Part shown: piece after piece, positions 23,577 to 37,720 of the stretch
Numbering within the stretch: the stretch's first letter is position 1
Layout of the letters: every line of letters starts with the position of its first letter
Source of the DNA: Neocallimastix lanati (nom. inval.)
Lineage: Eukaryota; Neocallimastigomycota; Neocallimastigomycetes; Neocallimastigales; Neocallimastigaceae
Length of the DNA stretch: 64,000 nucleotides
Direction of reading: 5' to 3'
Assembly: GCA_016946835.1 (NCBI GenBank)
Contig: JACVTC010000171.1
Span: 188,001 to 252,000, forward strand
Program-made: the position numbers and the translations under genes
The notes under the pieces: generated by a model
The model's database searches: none
What the model saw: only the letters and a program-made list of their open reading frames with translations
Told to the model about the DNA's origin: nothing

Positions 23577-24990
23577 TTTTTTTTTTTTTTTTTTTTAAAT
23601 TAGGAATAAACTTAAATATAATAATATTTATTAAAAAATACATGAAATTTTTTTACATTTACAATAAAAAAAGTTATGTTATGAGTTTCGAAGATAAAAT
23701 GGTCTCTTACTGTTCCTATTCATCGATAATAACTCCATGTGGATAAAAATTATCATCGGAATCTGTATCAGAATTTCTTCTTTGCCTTATCGTTTCTACT
23801 AATGGTATACAAATGGCTCATAGTGTAAAAATTACTAATCATAATAAGGCATAACATTAGTAAAGAATTTGTCAATCCCCACAAAATATGAAATTAAGAA
23901 AGAAGATATTCTTAAAGGTAATTGAAAGATAATATTAATAAATTGTCTTCTTTCCTCCCTAACCGATTTTTAAGATTTTATATACTGCGTTTCCGCCAAT
24001 AAGGAGGCACAGTACCACAGTACCTAAAAATATTATCATAAAAACCTTCTTCTTTGTTATTAGGAATGATCAATGATTTCTTTGAATTAATTATTCTCTG
24101 AATTACAAGCTTTTTTGAGGTCAAAAAAAGCAAGAAAGATATATTGATTATTAAATTTTCTTTTTTGTAAATTTCACAAATAGAGATAAATAAGCTAATA
24201 CAAACTAACACATTCTTCTTTGTTTCTAAAACCAAACTATTCTGGTCTAATATTTCCATGAGAAAAAGCATAGTCCTAAATTATTTTAATGACAGTAATG
24301 AGTGAAATATCACTTTAATTATTACAATCGGAAAAATCACCTTCATTAAAAATGGAAATAATAAAAGCAGAGTTCTATTAATTAGGGATGTCATCAACCC
24401 AAATTTTATTAAAAAATAAAAATAGAAAATTTTTCATAATCTTATTCAGTAATTTCTTAATTAGGGTCAATTTGAGAAGACATAGTACTCTCAGAGTTGA
24501 AAAATAATTTAAAAAATTCTATTGGTAAACCTTCAGGATCGATCAGGTGTTTTGATATTTTTCATTGAAAGAACAATATATAATAAATTTCTGACATTGA
24601 AAATTGGTTGATTGATATCCCATGATTCCTGAGAAAAAGAATAATTGTTAAGTATCCCTTTATATTAATTCTAATTAAGAATGTGGACGGTTATATCAGA
24701 AGCAAGTTCTTCATAGTGTTATACAAAGCAGTTAAGTTGATCTACTTGAGATATTTGAATATTACCTACTTTACTTTTAATGTACAGAGGTGATTGAGAA
24801 GGAGAGTAAGAAGGTTTAGAGATTTTCTAAAGTCCAGACTAACCATGTTGAGAGTTATTTTTTTAAGAAACAGTCCCTAATGAAATGAATTGAGTTTTTA
24901 AATCTAAATATCATGATATTCCTATTAATACTAATTATATAATCAAAAAGAACCTTATATTCTATGGAGAGACCACAGAATGCATAAAGA
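23577..24990 (-). mobile_element. Decayed LINE (non-LTR retrotransposon) copy
   Basis: The fragment lies on the minus strand with a T tract at 23577-23596, matching an A tail at its 3' end. Broken frames recall LINE reverse transcriptase. Near 24300-24400 is an N-S-A-x-I-x-S-I-F-x-x-G-D-F-S-D-C-N-N stretch, the usual start of the LINE RT domain. It is followed by a segment carrying I-R-P-E-x-F-G-F-R-N-K-E-E. Near 23.75-23.85 kb a fragment with Y-F-V-G-I-x-x-F-x-T-N-V-x-P matches the LINE copy at 59.6-59.7 kb. Near 23.73 kb N-S-D-T-D-S-D is the counterpart of R-S-D-T-D-S at 59.5 kb. Many stops and an apparent internal deletion make it inactive. Confidence 0.65.
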
Positions 24991-24992
24991 TT

Positions 24993-25930
24993 AGTTTTTT
25001 TTTTTTTTTTTTTTTTAAACTAGGGATAAACTTTATTTAATAATATTTATTAAAAAAATACTTAAAAATAAAATACATGATGTTTTATTAATATTATTAA
25101 TATTAAAAAATTACGTTATGAGCTTAGAGGACGAAATTTTTTTTTTTTTTTTTTTTTTTTCTAAAGCATCAATTATTGAGAACTTTAAACTTTATTTATT
25201 TATTCATTTATTCATTACATGGATATTACTTTTTAAAAAACATAAAATTAATAAAAAAATAAATATTATTTGTTCAATTAGAACACAATAAATATTTGAA
25301 ATAGTAATGTAAAATAAAAGTAATATTTAAGATAAAATGTATAAATAAATTCAGAAAAAAGTCCATATGCAACGAACTTTACCTCCAGATTATAAGATTT
25401 TTGTTTAAAGGAATTCTTATTACGGATTAAGGATTGAATTGACAATCTGAAAGAAATTATGGTCTTTTCCTTCAGAGGCATTGGCAGCTTGCCTATCTTA
25501 TTGAATTTTCAGCATTGACGTTCCTTGTTAGTTTGTGCTTATACCATCGGAATAATAACCCTTGTCGAATACTAGCCTAAGCATAATTTCTGTAAAAAAG
25601 AGACGCAGATCTCATCAAGAATGGTGTTTTTCCAGAAATTATTTGATTCTTAAATAAAACATTTCATTCCTTTTTATAATTTGAATCAATAATGTCTAGA
25701 TATCTTCCACCAAAAAAGAAGTTATATAATCTTTCTATGTCACATATATATTAACACACTCATTATTCAGAAAATTACTTAAATTAACACGATTTTCACC
25801 AATTGAGTTATTCACTACATTATTAGTAACGATACTATTATTTTCACTATCACAAATATTAATATTTCTATTTTCACTATCACTAGTTCTACAATTATTA
25901 TCAATATTATTCTATATTTTTGGCAATGAA
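24993..25930 (-). mobile_element. Further decayed LINE fragments
   Basis: Two more T tracts (24995-25016 and 25137-25160) mark 3' ends of minus-strand copies. The sequence after the first resembles the 3' end of the neighbouring copy at 23.6 kb. The sequence at 25190-25310 matches 59085-59210, including a shared AATAAATATTATTTGT core, and looks like a 3' untranslated region. Further upstream, near 25.48-25.62 kb, a decayed coding stretch (N-A-E-x-S-I-R, then G-K-D-H-N-F) corresponds to the plus-strand insert at about 54.1-54.2 kb. Frames are shattered. Confidence 0.55.
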
Positions 25931-26527
25931 ATGAATAAAATTTTTTAAATCAAATTTTCTTAATATTTATTTTTATACTATACAAAAGTTTACATAAATA
26001 TAAATATAAACAAATCTCTTTGAAATAACAAATTATAGTTATTCATTATTTTAACTATTACTTTTTATTAATTTAATTTCATTTATAGTTAATATTTTAT
26101 ATATTATATTTTTACTAAGCATTTACTTATTAGCTTTTTTATATACAAAATAAAAATATTTTTATAAAAAAAATTGTTATGTATAATATATACATACAAC
26201 TTTTTTTTTTTTTTTAAATATCTTATTATTTATATATATATAATTTTTATTTTTTTTTTTATAATTTTATTATTTTTTAATTTTTTAATACATTTTTTTA
26301 AATATTTATATAAATTTTGTATTACTATAATCATTGCTATTATTTAAATTAAATTTCATTAATTCAAAAATATTTAAATAATATATTAATATATATATAT
26401 TTCTTTTTTTTCTTTTATGTTATAATTGAAAGAAAAGTATGAGCTATTTATAATTCTCTTTTAGCATTTTTTTTTTTAAATAAGTATATAAAAATATATA
26501 GTTTATATATAAGTTTATATATAGTTT
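25931..26527. other. Intergenic A/T-rich DNA
   Basis: It lies 3' of the vinculin-like gene. No gene or motif is seen apart from T tracts. Confidence 0.6.
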
Positions 26528-27381
26528 TTATTGTTGTAATGCTGTAGATACTCCTGCAGTTTTAGCTGTTGCAGTTGGTTTTTTAAAGGCAGCAGCAAAT
26601 TTATTATTCTTAAGGTTCTTCTTAAATTTAATGACGGCTAAAGCAGCAGTACCACTAGTCTTGAAGTTACATCTGACACTGGCAGCTTCTGAATCACGAA
26701 GTAAACGTTTCATAGTTTCTGTTAAATTAGAAGCACAAGAGAACAACTGATTATCTGTATCAAGATCTTTAGGGTTACTGGCCTTTACAGCTGTAACCAC
26801 ACGTAATTGTTGAGCAAGTGTATTCAAACGATCTACTGTGTTTAAAAGTTGCATCTTTAAACGTTTGTCAGTACAACTTTCGGCTAATTCTCGACAGTCT
26901 TTTAAGAGAGAATTAGTAACTTGAGTAATTTCTAAAGCCTTTTGAATCATTTCCTTCTTTGCAATTGGATTAGAAGTTAAATTACTGTGAATAGCAGATA
27001 ATTCCTCCATTTTTTGAGCAACAATATTAACTTTAGTAATAATAGTATTCTTACTACCGTCCCATTGAGCAGCTTCTAATTTAAGTTCACGTCCAGCAGC
27101 CTTTTTATAAATAATACATTAATAAATTTAATTATAGTATATATAGAAAAATAATAGTTTATAACAGATATTTATATTAATTTATGATAATGAATAGTTT
27201 AAAATTATTACGAATATTATATATATATAATTTTGACATTTGATTTTTGTTGATATGCTGATGTTAATTATTATAATATTAATAGTTAGTTATATATAGA
27301 GTTATATATATTTTTTTTTACCTTAATTGGGAATTCCTTGGATTCTTCTTGAGATAAAGGCTCAATTTCTGGCATTGGTTC

Positions 27382-27414
<33 letters not shown>

Positions 27415-30400
27415 AATAATGACAGGCTTACTAGATTCTTGAGTTTTAGAGGTAGAAGGTTTAATAGGTTCTGGTAAGGGAACATTACTTTGTTTAACGA
27501 CAATAGGTTTTTTTTCTTCTATAACTGGTGGCTTTGGTGGTTCAGTGACAGTAGTACTATTAGGAATTTTAAGTTTCATAAGACCATTCAAAGCTCCTAA
27601 GAGACCACTTAATTTCTTTGCAGCACCGAGTAAATCAGTGTTATCACTGGCATTGTATGGCTCAGAAAGAAGAGGCATTACTATTTTTTTATTTTTTTTT
27701 ATTTTTATTTGTTTAATTATTTTATTATAATTTTATGTTTGTAATATATATATATAATCATTATTATTATGATTTTTTTTTTATTTATATATTTTTAAGT
27801 GAAATTATTTAATAATTTTTTTTAAAAAAAATATAATATAAAATATTATTATTTATTAATTAATTATATTATATGTTAATTAATTATAATATTATCATTG
27901 ATTATTTTTTATATCATTAATCTTCTTGAGAGACTCTATTAATTATTTTTTTATATTGTTAAATTATACTATACTTCATTATAAAATTATTATATATTAT
28001 TTTCTAAATATACCTCTAAATAATAATAAAATTTAACTAAAAATCATGTTATTAATTCAATCAATTCAACTTTTTTTTTTTTATTTTTTTTTTATTTTTT
28101 TTTATAATTATATTAAATATAAAGTTTATAAAAGAGAATAAAAATTAATATAATTTTTATTCTCTTTCTTTTTCCTTTAACTTTCATTAAAAATTATGAA
28201 TAATAAATATTAAATTTTTGCTAAATAAAAAAAAAAGATAATTTAAAAGAAAATATAGATTACCTCTTTCAACTTCATCAATACACTTTTGTAATTCCAT
28301 ACGATAAGCTTCATCTTCAGTATTATTCATTTCATGTTTAGCAATATCAATGAATTGTTTAGCTGAAGCAAGGGCCTCTTTTTGAATTTTTTCAGCTTCT
28401 TCCGGAGTTAAAGTATCATTTTCATTAGCAAGTCTATTAATGGAATTAGTTAAATTACCCACTTTAAATTATATAATATTATTATATAATAATTAAATAT
28501 ATGTTAGAATTTTTAATTTAATATATATATATATATATATACAAATAATTATAGTTTAAATATATACATATATACATATATATATATATATGTAGATTAT
28601 ACGTTTTAATAATTTAAATAATAATAAACATTACTTGTATTTGATAATAATTCTTGAGTAGTATAGAGTCCTGGTTCTACAACTAAAGATTCTTTTAATG
28701 CATTAACTTGATCTGTCCAAACGCCAGCAACATTATCTAAATTCTTTCTAAGATTTGGATCGTTTGGATTTTCAGATGTAGCTTGTAAAGCATCAATTAA
28801 GATATCCTTCATTCTATCTACATTTTCTTTCTTCTTTTCAATAGCATCATTGACAGAAGAATCATGCTCAGCGGAAACCTTATCATTCATAGTTTGATAA
28901 TCATCACTTAATTTCTCAATATTCTTATTTAATCTATCAATATCTTCCTTTTGTAATTGTTCATTAGGAGAGATAGCTTTCTTATAAGCGTTACCAAAAC
29001 TAGTGGTTTCGTCATTTTTATTACTAATATCATCACATAGTTTAGCCATATTACCCATTAATTGACGATTTAGTTCACTGTTAACAAATTTTGCACAAGA
29101 AGTATTGTATTTTAATTGATTAATAAGATTATTATTATCTACCTCATCCTCGAATTTTTCATTAGCACATTTATTACCCATATTATGAGCAGTCTCAGTT
29201 GAAGTTTTTACACTATCTATTAAATCTTGTAATTTTTTCTTTTCATTATCATCATCAATTTTATTAATAATTTCTATATATATTATTTTTTTTTAAAAAA
29301 AAAAAAAAGGAAAGAAAAAAATACAAAATTTTATTAATATAAATTATATATGTATTTATTTATTTATTTTATTTTCTTTATGATTTAAATAAATAATAAC
29401 GATTGTAACTAATATACCTTGGGCTTCTTCAATAAATTGTTTAGCTTTATTATCATAGGAAGCTTGGGCCTCATTAAATGCTTTAACATCTTTATTTTTA
29501 ATAGCATCAATCATATCCTTTTCATCAGCATCCATACCATTAATAAGTTCAGTAAGAGCACCAATCTATTTATTTGTATTGTTATATTTTTTTTTAAAAA
29601 AAAATTATTAATATCATTTTTAATGACAATACATAATTATTAATTAATTCTCTTTCTAAATTATTAAATAAATAAATATTCTTATATTATATTTAAATAT
29701 ATATATAGTTTTTCTAATATTTATTATTTGTTATTAATAAATTAAATTAAAAAAAAAAAATAATATAAAAAAAAGAAAAAAAAACAAAAAATAATTATTT
29801 ACTTTAACAAAAGAAGTATCATCCACTTCACTAATTTGAACAATTCTTCTAATATCTTCTGTAGCAATAATTAATGATTTACAGACGTTATGGAAATTAT
29901 TAGCAGAATCTTTATTATCTGGGTGTTGAAGGTAAGGTTTACAGGAACTAATTAAAAGAGGACTCGTTTTAACTAATAAATCAATAGCTTCTTTAAGTTC
30001 TTTCTTTAAAGAATCAGATAAGAATTCTGCAATACGTTGAGTAGCAAGGGAAGCTAATTTAACTGAATATCTACTACAAACCTTAATGGCTTCTACAATT
30101 TTTGAAGGGTCAGTATTATCTTTACATTGTTCATAGTAACTAATTAAGTCATTACAGAGGAGAACGATTTTTCTTACGTGGGAATCATCATAAGAATTCA
30201 ATAGGGTAGTAATCCCTTCTAAAATACCTTTTGTAGCATCGACTAATAAATCTCGACCTTCTTTAGAACATGGATCTTCTTTTAAGCATTTTGCAGATCC
30301 TAACATATTTTCAGCTGCCTTTTCAACTTTAATATTATATATATATATATATTTATTTTATTTTTTAAGATATTTGAATATATAAAAATCATTGTATTTT

Positions 30401-31051
30401 AAATTACAAATTAATATAAATATAAATGAAAAATGGGTTTAAGTTAGTATCATTTCAAGTTTAATACTTTTATTAAATATATATGTGACTAGACAAATAA
30501 AATAAGTTTTTAACTCTTTCATTTTTAAATTTATTTAAAGTAATTACAATTACAAAATTAAAATAAAATAAATAATACACGCACACACATACATACATAT
30601 ATATTTGTGTGTGTGTAATATTATTTTTTTTACAAGTTTAATCAACTATAGTTATGTAATAATGAAATTGAAATGAAATAATAATAATATTTAAAAACAA
30701 ACAAACAAACAAACGAAAAAAAAAGCATAAAAAATAATATACTATATAATTTTTAAATTATTTTATTGTATTTTATATATTATTTCAAATTTTTTTATTT
30801 TTAATTATATTTTTACCAATTTGTTTTCCCTCGCTCATTTCAGATTTTAATATTTCATCTGCTTCCTGACTTTGAATAATACTTAAAACAACATTAATGA
30901 AATTTTGAATTTGTTCTACCACTAAAGTAGAATATTCTGAAATATCTTCCATTGCCGAGTTATTTTGTTCTGCTTCTGCATTTCTAATAATTAACTGAGA
31001 AATGACATCAGCAATTGGAGAAATAATTTCCTTTGTTGTTGCTGTGAACAT
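26528..31051 (-). CDS. VCL: Vinculin homologue (seven exons)
   Basis: Exons complement(26528-27100, 27322-27680, 28264-28461, 28635-29273, 29418-29565, 29803-30326, 30817-31051) join in frame to about 891 residues (human vinculin about 1066). Vinculin links talin and other adhesion proteins to F-actin. The N-terminal helical head (residues 1 to about 250) follows animal vinculin in order: I-I-S-P-I-A-D-V-I-S-Q-L-I near the start, R-D-L-L-V-D-A-T-K-G-I-L and H-V-R-K-I-V-L. More helical bundles follow, then a Pro/Glu-rich linker (about 620-690) like vinculin's proline-rich strap. The tail (about 702-860) carries the A-A-Q-W block, E-S-C-T-D-K-R and R-D-S-E-A-A-S, as in vinculin's actin-binding tail. 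The end is Lys/Ala-rich. Alpha-catenin is less likely because of the linker and the C-T-D-K-R motif. Every splice junction is GT..AG and keeps phase. Confidence 0.88.
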
Positions 31052-33967
31052 TTTTTTTTTGTATTATAAAAATTTATTTTAAATATTTTATTTTACTTTA
31101 TTTTTTTTATACTTTTATTTTAATTTTTATACAATTTAAGAGATTAGAGTATTTTTTTATTCTTCTTCTTAATCTTTATTATTTATATATTGAATATATT
31201 GAATAGATAGTATTAACTTTTTATTTACAAAAGTAAAAATAAAATAAAATAAAATAAAATAAACTATAAAAAAGACTTTAAAAGAAATTATTTTTTTTTA
31301 AAAATTAAAAAGAAAATTTATAATAAATGAGAGAAGAAAGATAATTAAAAATAATATTTATTTTAACATTTATATATAATTATAGTTAATATATGAAGAT
31401 ATATATAGTTTTAGGTTATTATTTAATTAAATCTAACTTTTTTATTTATAAAATAACTTATGAATTATAATTTATATAAATATATATTAATTAATTATAG
31501 TAACTTAAGTTAAATATATGTATATAAATATATTTTTTACCATTAAAATAAATAAAAAAAAAATTTATAAAATTATCTTACTTTAAAAATTTTAAAATAT
31601 TTAAACTTTTAACATTTTTATTCCTCATTTTAGATATATATGTATTTAAAATTAAAATTATTTAAAAATTGAGATTGATATATTTATTACTAATGATTTT
31701 TATTGTTAAGTAACCAATTTTTAATATTAGAAAAAAAATTATAGAAATATAGAAATATAAATTATTACATCTATAAAATCTATTTATAATTAATAATAAA
31801 AACTATAAGAATTATTATTTTATATTTAATAATTAATATTACAATATATATTTCCAAAAAAATACTATATATTTCATTAAAGGATTTGGATAATTAAAAA
31901 AAATTAATAATTAAAATTTTTTAAATATTTTAATAATAGATATCTTATTTATTTTAGTATCATTTATAGTTTCTAAAATCTCATAAGTTAAAAAATTAAT
32001 CTACATAAAAAAAAAAAAAAAAAGATTAAAAAATTATAATATCAGTAGTATGGAGATTTGATATGTTTATTTAAGTTTTATTTAATAAGAATAAAAAACC
32101 TACTAAAGATTGGGGAATTTCAATAATATAGGTTAGAATTTATATATATACATAGGGGATCTTACACTGGATTCTATGATTCTATATATATATATATATA
32201 ATTTTTTTTTTTTTGTTATTATAATTAAATAAAAGAATTTTAAATGATTATTATATGATTTATATTTATTATATTTATAAAAAATAGTAATACTTTATAA
32301 TATAAATAGGTATTATTATAATGACATTTCTTCAATTATTTATTATTTTATTTATTTATCTCCATATATTAATTAATTCGTTTTATTTTTAAAAATTTTT
32401 ATCAAACAATATTATTCATGTTCTTATAATTGTAAATATTATCTAATTCGTATTTAATTATACCCATGAGTAAATTTTTATCAATTAACCATTATTATAA
32501 ATTATGTATTCTATATATCATTATGCTCTTTAAATAAAATAAAAAAAAATTATGATTATATTCAATATGTACGTTGAATTATATAATTAATAAAAAATTA
32601 AATATAAAACACTTGCAATAAAATATAATATATAAAACGTATAAATGAAAAATATGAATATTAAACTAAACAAAATTTTTTAATACTATAGTAATGAACT
32701 ATAATATATATATATTGTTTTATTTATTTATTTTTTTTGTTTTGTTTTGTATTATTTTAAAAAGATTGTCAACAATATTTTTTTATTCACATTAATTAAA
32801 AAAATTTATATTTATTAAATATTAATAGGATTATATTTAATTTTTAAATAATTGAAATAAAAATATGTAAAAGATTGCTTATTAATTAATGAAGTTAATA
32901 TAACATAAATTCATTAGTTTAAAATTTTCAATAAAATTATACAGTCAATAGACAAAATTTTTGTATTAATCAATCTTAATATAAAATCAATATGCTAAAG
33001 TTTAAAATATTAATGAGATAAAGCTTTTCTAAAAAATATTATGATTCTTTAAAACCTATAAAAATTTATATTAATATAATACTTAAATCTTTAAAAATAT
33101 ATAATATATAGATATTATAAAATAATAAATATTATTACGTTAATAATCATTATTTTAATATTGATAGAATATTAAATAAGAATTGTTAGAATAAATTTAA
33201 TTATATCTTTAAAACACATTTTTTTAAACTTTTATATTAATATATTAGTTACATATTAAAAACAAAAATGAGAATTATATTAATAAATCAGTAATAATTA
33301 ATATGAATTATAATATATCTATATATATTTTTTGAATAATTTTTAAAAAGAATTTTTAATTAAAATGAATGAATTAACGTATAAAAAATTTTATAAAAAA
33401 TAATACATATAATATATTATAAATAATGTAGTATAACAACTTTGGTTAAATATTCATAGAGATCATTCTAAATAATAAAATAGTACTATTTTATTAATAG
33501 TATTATTTTGTCTTTGAAATTATTTATACTTTTTTATACACTGAAATTAGTATTAATATTAAAGTTGTATTGATATTAATTATTTAATATATATATATTT
33601 TTTAATTTAAATTTCATCATCCTATATATATTCATTATTAATATACCATATATATAAAAAACATATATATTATATTAAAATCTTTTGATTTTTTTTTTTA
33701 AATGATTTTAAAAAAAATTCCGTATTTAATAATTTATATTAATTTATTAGTTATTTAAAAAGAATTAAAGTTCAATAAAAAATTTTTTTTTCCTGTAAAG
33801 GTGTTTTAATAATCTATGGGTCTATTTAAAAAATAATAATTGATTATTGAATTGAAAATTTCAAAAAGAATTAAACTTTTTATTATCAAATTGATATAAT
33901 TGTTATTTTATCATCTTAGATTTTATAGTAATTTTTTTCTTTTATCTTTAATTTAAAATAATTTAAG

Positions 33968-33999
<32 letters not shown>

Positions 34000-34111
34000 T
34001 AAAATAATAATAATAATAATAAATAATAATAATAATAATAATAAATAATAATAATAAATAATAATAATAATAATAAATAATAATAATAATAATATAATAA
34101 TAATAATTATA

Positions 34112-34161
<50 letters not shown>

Positions 34162-36925
34162 TAATAATAATAATAATAATAAAATTTTAAATATTATTTA
34201 AAATTCTATTTTTAAAATAATTAATTTTGTTAATTAAATTTAATAAATTTTAATTTTGAAAGTCAACATTTAATATATCCATATTTGTAGTTATTAAAAA
34301 TTTAATCAAAAGTTAGAAATTAACTATAAATAAATAAATAAACAAATAAATAAATAATAAATAAATAAATAATAAATAAATAAATAAAACATAAAACATA
34401 AAACATAAAACATAAATCATAAATTAACAAATATAATTATACCAATATTTCATTATCTAATTCTATGGTTGATATAAAATTTATTAATTATCTTTTATAT
34501 TTATTAATTTAATTTAAAAAAACACTGAAATTATATTCTGATTAAATATATATTAATACTAAAATGTTATTGTTTAAAAAAATTTCAAAAATATTAATAA
34601 TATATAAAATAATAATAATAATTATAGCAACAGTAATATAGTAAATATTCATAATTAAGATTAATAAATATAATGAATATAATATTATAATTAAAATGAA
34701 AAGAAAACAACGAGGAATAGCATAATTTTTATTTTTCTTATCTATAATATAAAAATTGAAAAGTATTAATTAGAATTGAAGCAGAAAACTGATAATAAAT
34801 ATGAAAGATCATTATATATAAAATTAATAAATAAATGAGAGATCTGACTATACAAAGGAATTCATTTTAACTTGTAATTTTAAATACAAAATAAATAAAT
34901 AAATACGAAATAAATAAATAAAGAAGTAAATACGAAATAAATAAATAAATAAATAAATAAATAAAATGAATAATATATATAATTAATTATAAATATACTT
35001 ATTACATATTGAATTTATGAATATTTATTTCTCTATTTCTTAATAATATTATTAAAAATTAAATATTGTTATTACTAATTATTTAATTAATAAAATGCTT
35101 TAAACCATTTTATATAGTTTGACTAATAATTTATATTATCATTTAAGACTATATTATTAACTATTGTATCTTTAATAAATTATTTATAATTTCAGTAAAT
35201 GTAAATTTTTTTTTTTAAATTTTATTTTGTTTAAAAAATACATTTTTATTCAAACTTCTTATTTAAGGGAATTTCATTAAAGATTCTATTAAAAGATTAA
35301 TTTTTATTTTGTTTGACTCATAACTTATTAATTTTTTAAAAGAACTTTTCTCTATATATTATATATAATTATGATGAAAATCAAAATGGTTTTATTCTAT
35401 TACACGAATTTTTTTTTTTTTTTTTTATTTTTTTTTTAAAATTTATCATGAGTTAATTTTATTCTATGAATGATTGTGTAATAAAAATATTATTCAAAAA
35501 ATAATTTAATAAATTGATTATATTAAATACATTTTTGAAATTTAGATATATATATTTATAATAGATTATGCATATTATGGAATATATATTACAATAAATT
35601 GTATTTTATTTATATATTTCACAACTTTAATTACTTTTAAATATATGACTCTTTCACATATTAATAATTAAATGATAATATATTATATATCATGAAAGAA
35701 TAATATTATTCCTTAATTGCTACTTAATTTAGGAAATATAGAGATATTTTTTTTAAATTAAATATATGCTATTAAAATCAATAGAGTATATTATATTTAT
35801 CGAAATAGCCTTTTCTTTCTATTATTAAAATTTTTATCAATTGTAATTTTAATTTATGAAATTTATTTATTTAATAATTATTTATTCATTTTATATTTTA
35901 TTTATTTAATATTTATCAAAAAAAAATAGCAAAAAGTTTAAAAAATTTAAAAAAAAATTAGAAAATAAAAATAAATATAAAAATAAGAAATAGTACATTA
36001 AGAAAAAAAAATTTTTATATAATATTAATAAAATATTAATTTTCATATAATATTAATATATTTATTATATGAAAAATAGTATATTTTTTTAAATGAAAAG
36101 ATAAATACAAACATTTTATTCCTTCAATGTTTCTATAATAAATAAATCATCATTTATATTCTTATTGCTTATGCACTCTTATTCGTTGAAATATACTATG
36201 CTATATTGTAATAATATCTTAATGCATTATAAACCTAATTTATATTTCCTTTTTTATGGACTACTTTTTTTTTAACTATGATTGTAATAAAAAATATATA
36301 TATAAAAGGTAATATAAAATATGAAAAATATAGTATTATATTACTTCATTATTAAAAGAGAAAGAAATATATAAAGACATAATTAAAAAATGATGTTAAG
36401 AACATAATATTTATTTATTATTAATTATTTAATAATATCATTTAATAATATTATTATTTAATATTTAATTATTATTTATAAAATATTTATTTAGAGTAAA
36501 TAGAGATTAAATTTAAATTAATTATTGAGATATAAGTGTTGATTTATAGTATATAATATATTAACTCTCGATATTTATTATTTTATATTTATTAAATTAT
36601 ATGTCAATGTATAACTCATAAATAATCTACTTTAAATAAATTTTTTTTTTTTTAATTTTTTTTTTAAAAAAATATTTTTGTTAAATTAAAATTTTTACAT
36701 ATAAATTATACAAGTATATATTGTTTAATTAATTATATTTTACAATGGGATAGGTAAAAATTACAATAATAATAGTAATTATGATGAAAAAAAAAATAAT
36801 GAAATGAAATGAAAATACAAACAATGTTTAAAAAAAAATTGTAAATGGTAAAACCTATTTTATTTTATTTTATTTTTTTTTAAAAATGTGATTATAACTA
36901 AAAATTAAAAATTTAAAATTAAAAA

Positions 36926-36961
<36 letters not shown>

Positions 36962-37720
36962 GTAGAAGTTGAATAAATTAAATTATGAAATATAAAAAAT
37001 TCATTAAAAATTGATTATAGCTATATAAATTAATTAGTAATGAATAAAAGATATTATAAATTTTAAAAAATTTCATCATAGCAGTATTTAATCATTAATT
37101 TATTAATTTCTTTTGTTTTTTAAAATTGCTATTATTTCTTTTTAATTACTATTCTTAATTATTATTCTTAATTATTATTACTATTATAAGTATTTATTAT
37201 AATTATTATTATAATTATAATAATTATAATAAATTTTCTGAAATAAAAAAAGAAATATAATTATTAATTTGATATATCTATAAAATATATATTAATTATG
37301 CCAAAGTTTAAAAAAAAAAAAAAAATTAAAATATATTATTAATAAATAATGAATACATTTTAATATATTAAGTATTAATAAAAAAGAATAATAATTAAAA
37401 TAAAATTTATAGTTTTATTAATCGGTTGAAAGTTGATGAAAAGGATAATTAATTAAATAATTAATTAATTAATAAAATTAAAAATAAAGAAAGAAAAAAT
37501 CAAATAAAAAGCTCAAAAATTTCCATTTTTATAATTTTTTCTTTACAAAATAATAACTTACTTTTAATAATAAATAAATAATAAAAATCTTTTTTAAAAC
37601 TAATAATATTAGTTTAAATAATTATACTAATTATTAAATATATAATAATTATTATAATTACCGAATTTTAAAAAAAAAAAATTAATAATAAAATATCAAA
37701 ATAAATTTAAATTTTTATCC
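31052..37720. other. 6.7-kb intergenic A/T desert
   Basis: No gene, RNA or recognisable element is seen over 6.7 kb. A dense TAA/AAT array spans about 33968-34183. AAAT-type runs lie near 34328-34388 and 34895-34965. An A tract of over 25 bases is near 36930. It separates two divergently oriented genes (vinculin and the repeat protein), so both promoters should lie at its ends, but no motif stands out. Confidence 0.65.
33968..34183. repeat. Interrupted (TAA)n microsatellite
   Basis: About 215 bases consist of TAA/AAT units with occasional extra A or AT interruptions. No coding capacity. Confidence 0.9.

Noticed and set aside
33968-34183. A CRISPR-like or satellite array
   Set aside because: The units are plain TAA trinucleotides without spacers; a CRISPR array is not seen anywhere in the window.
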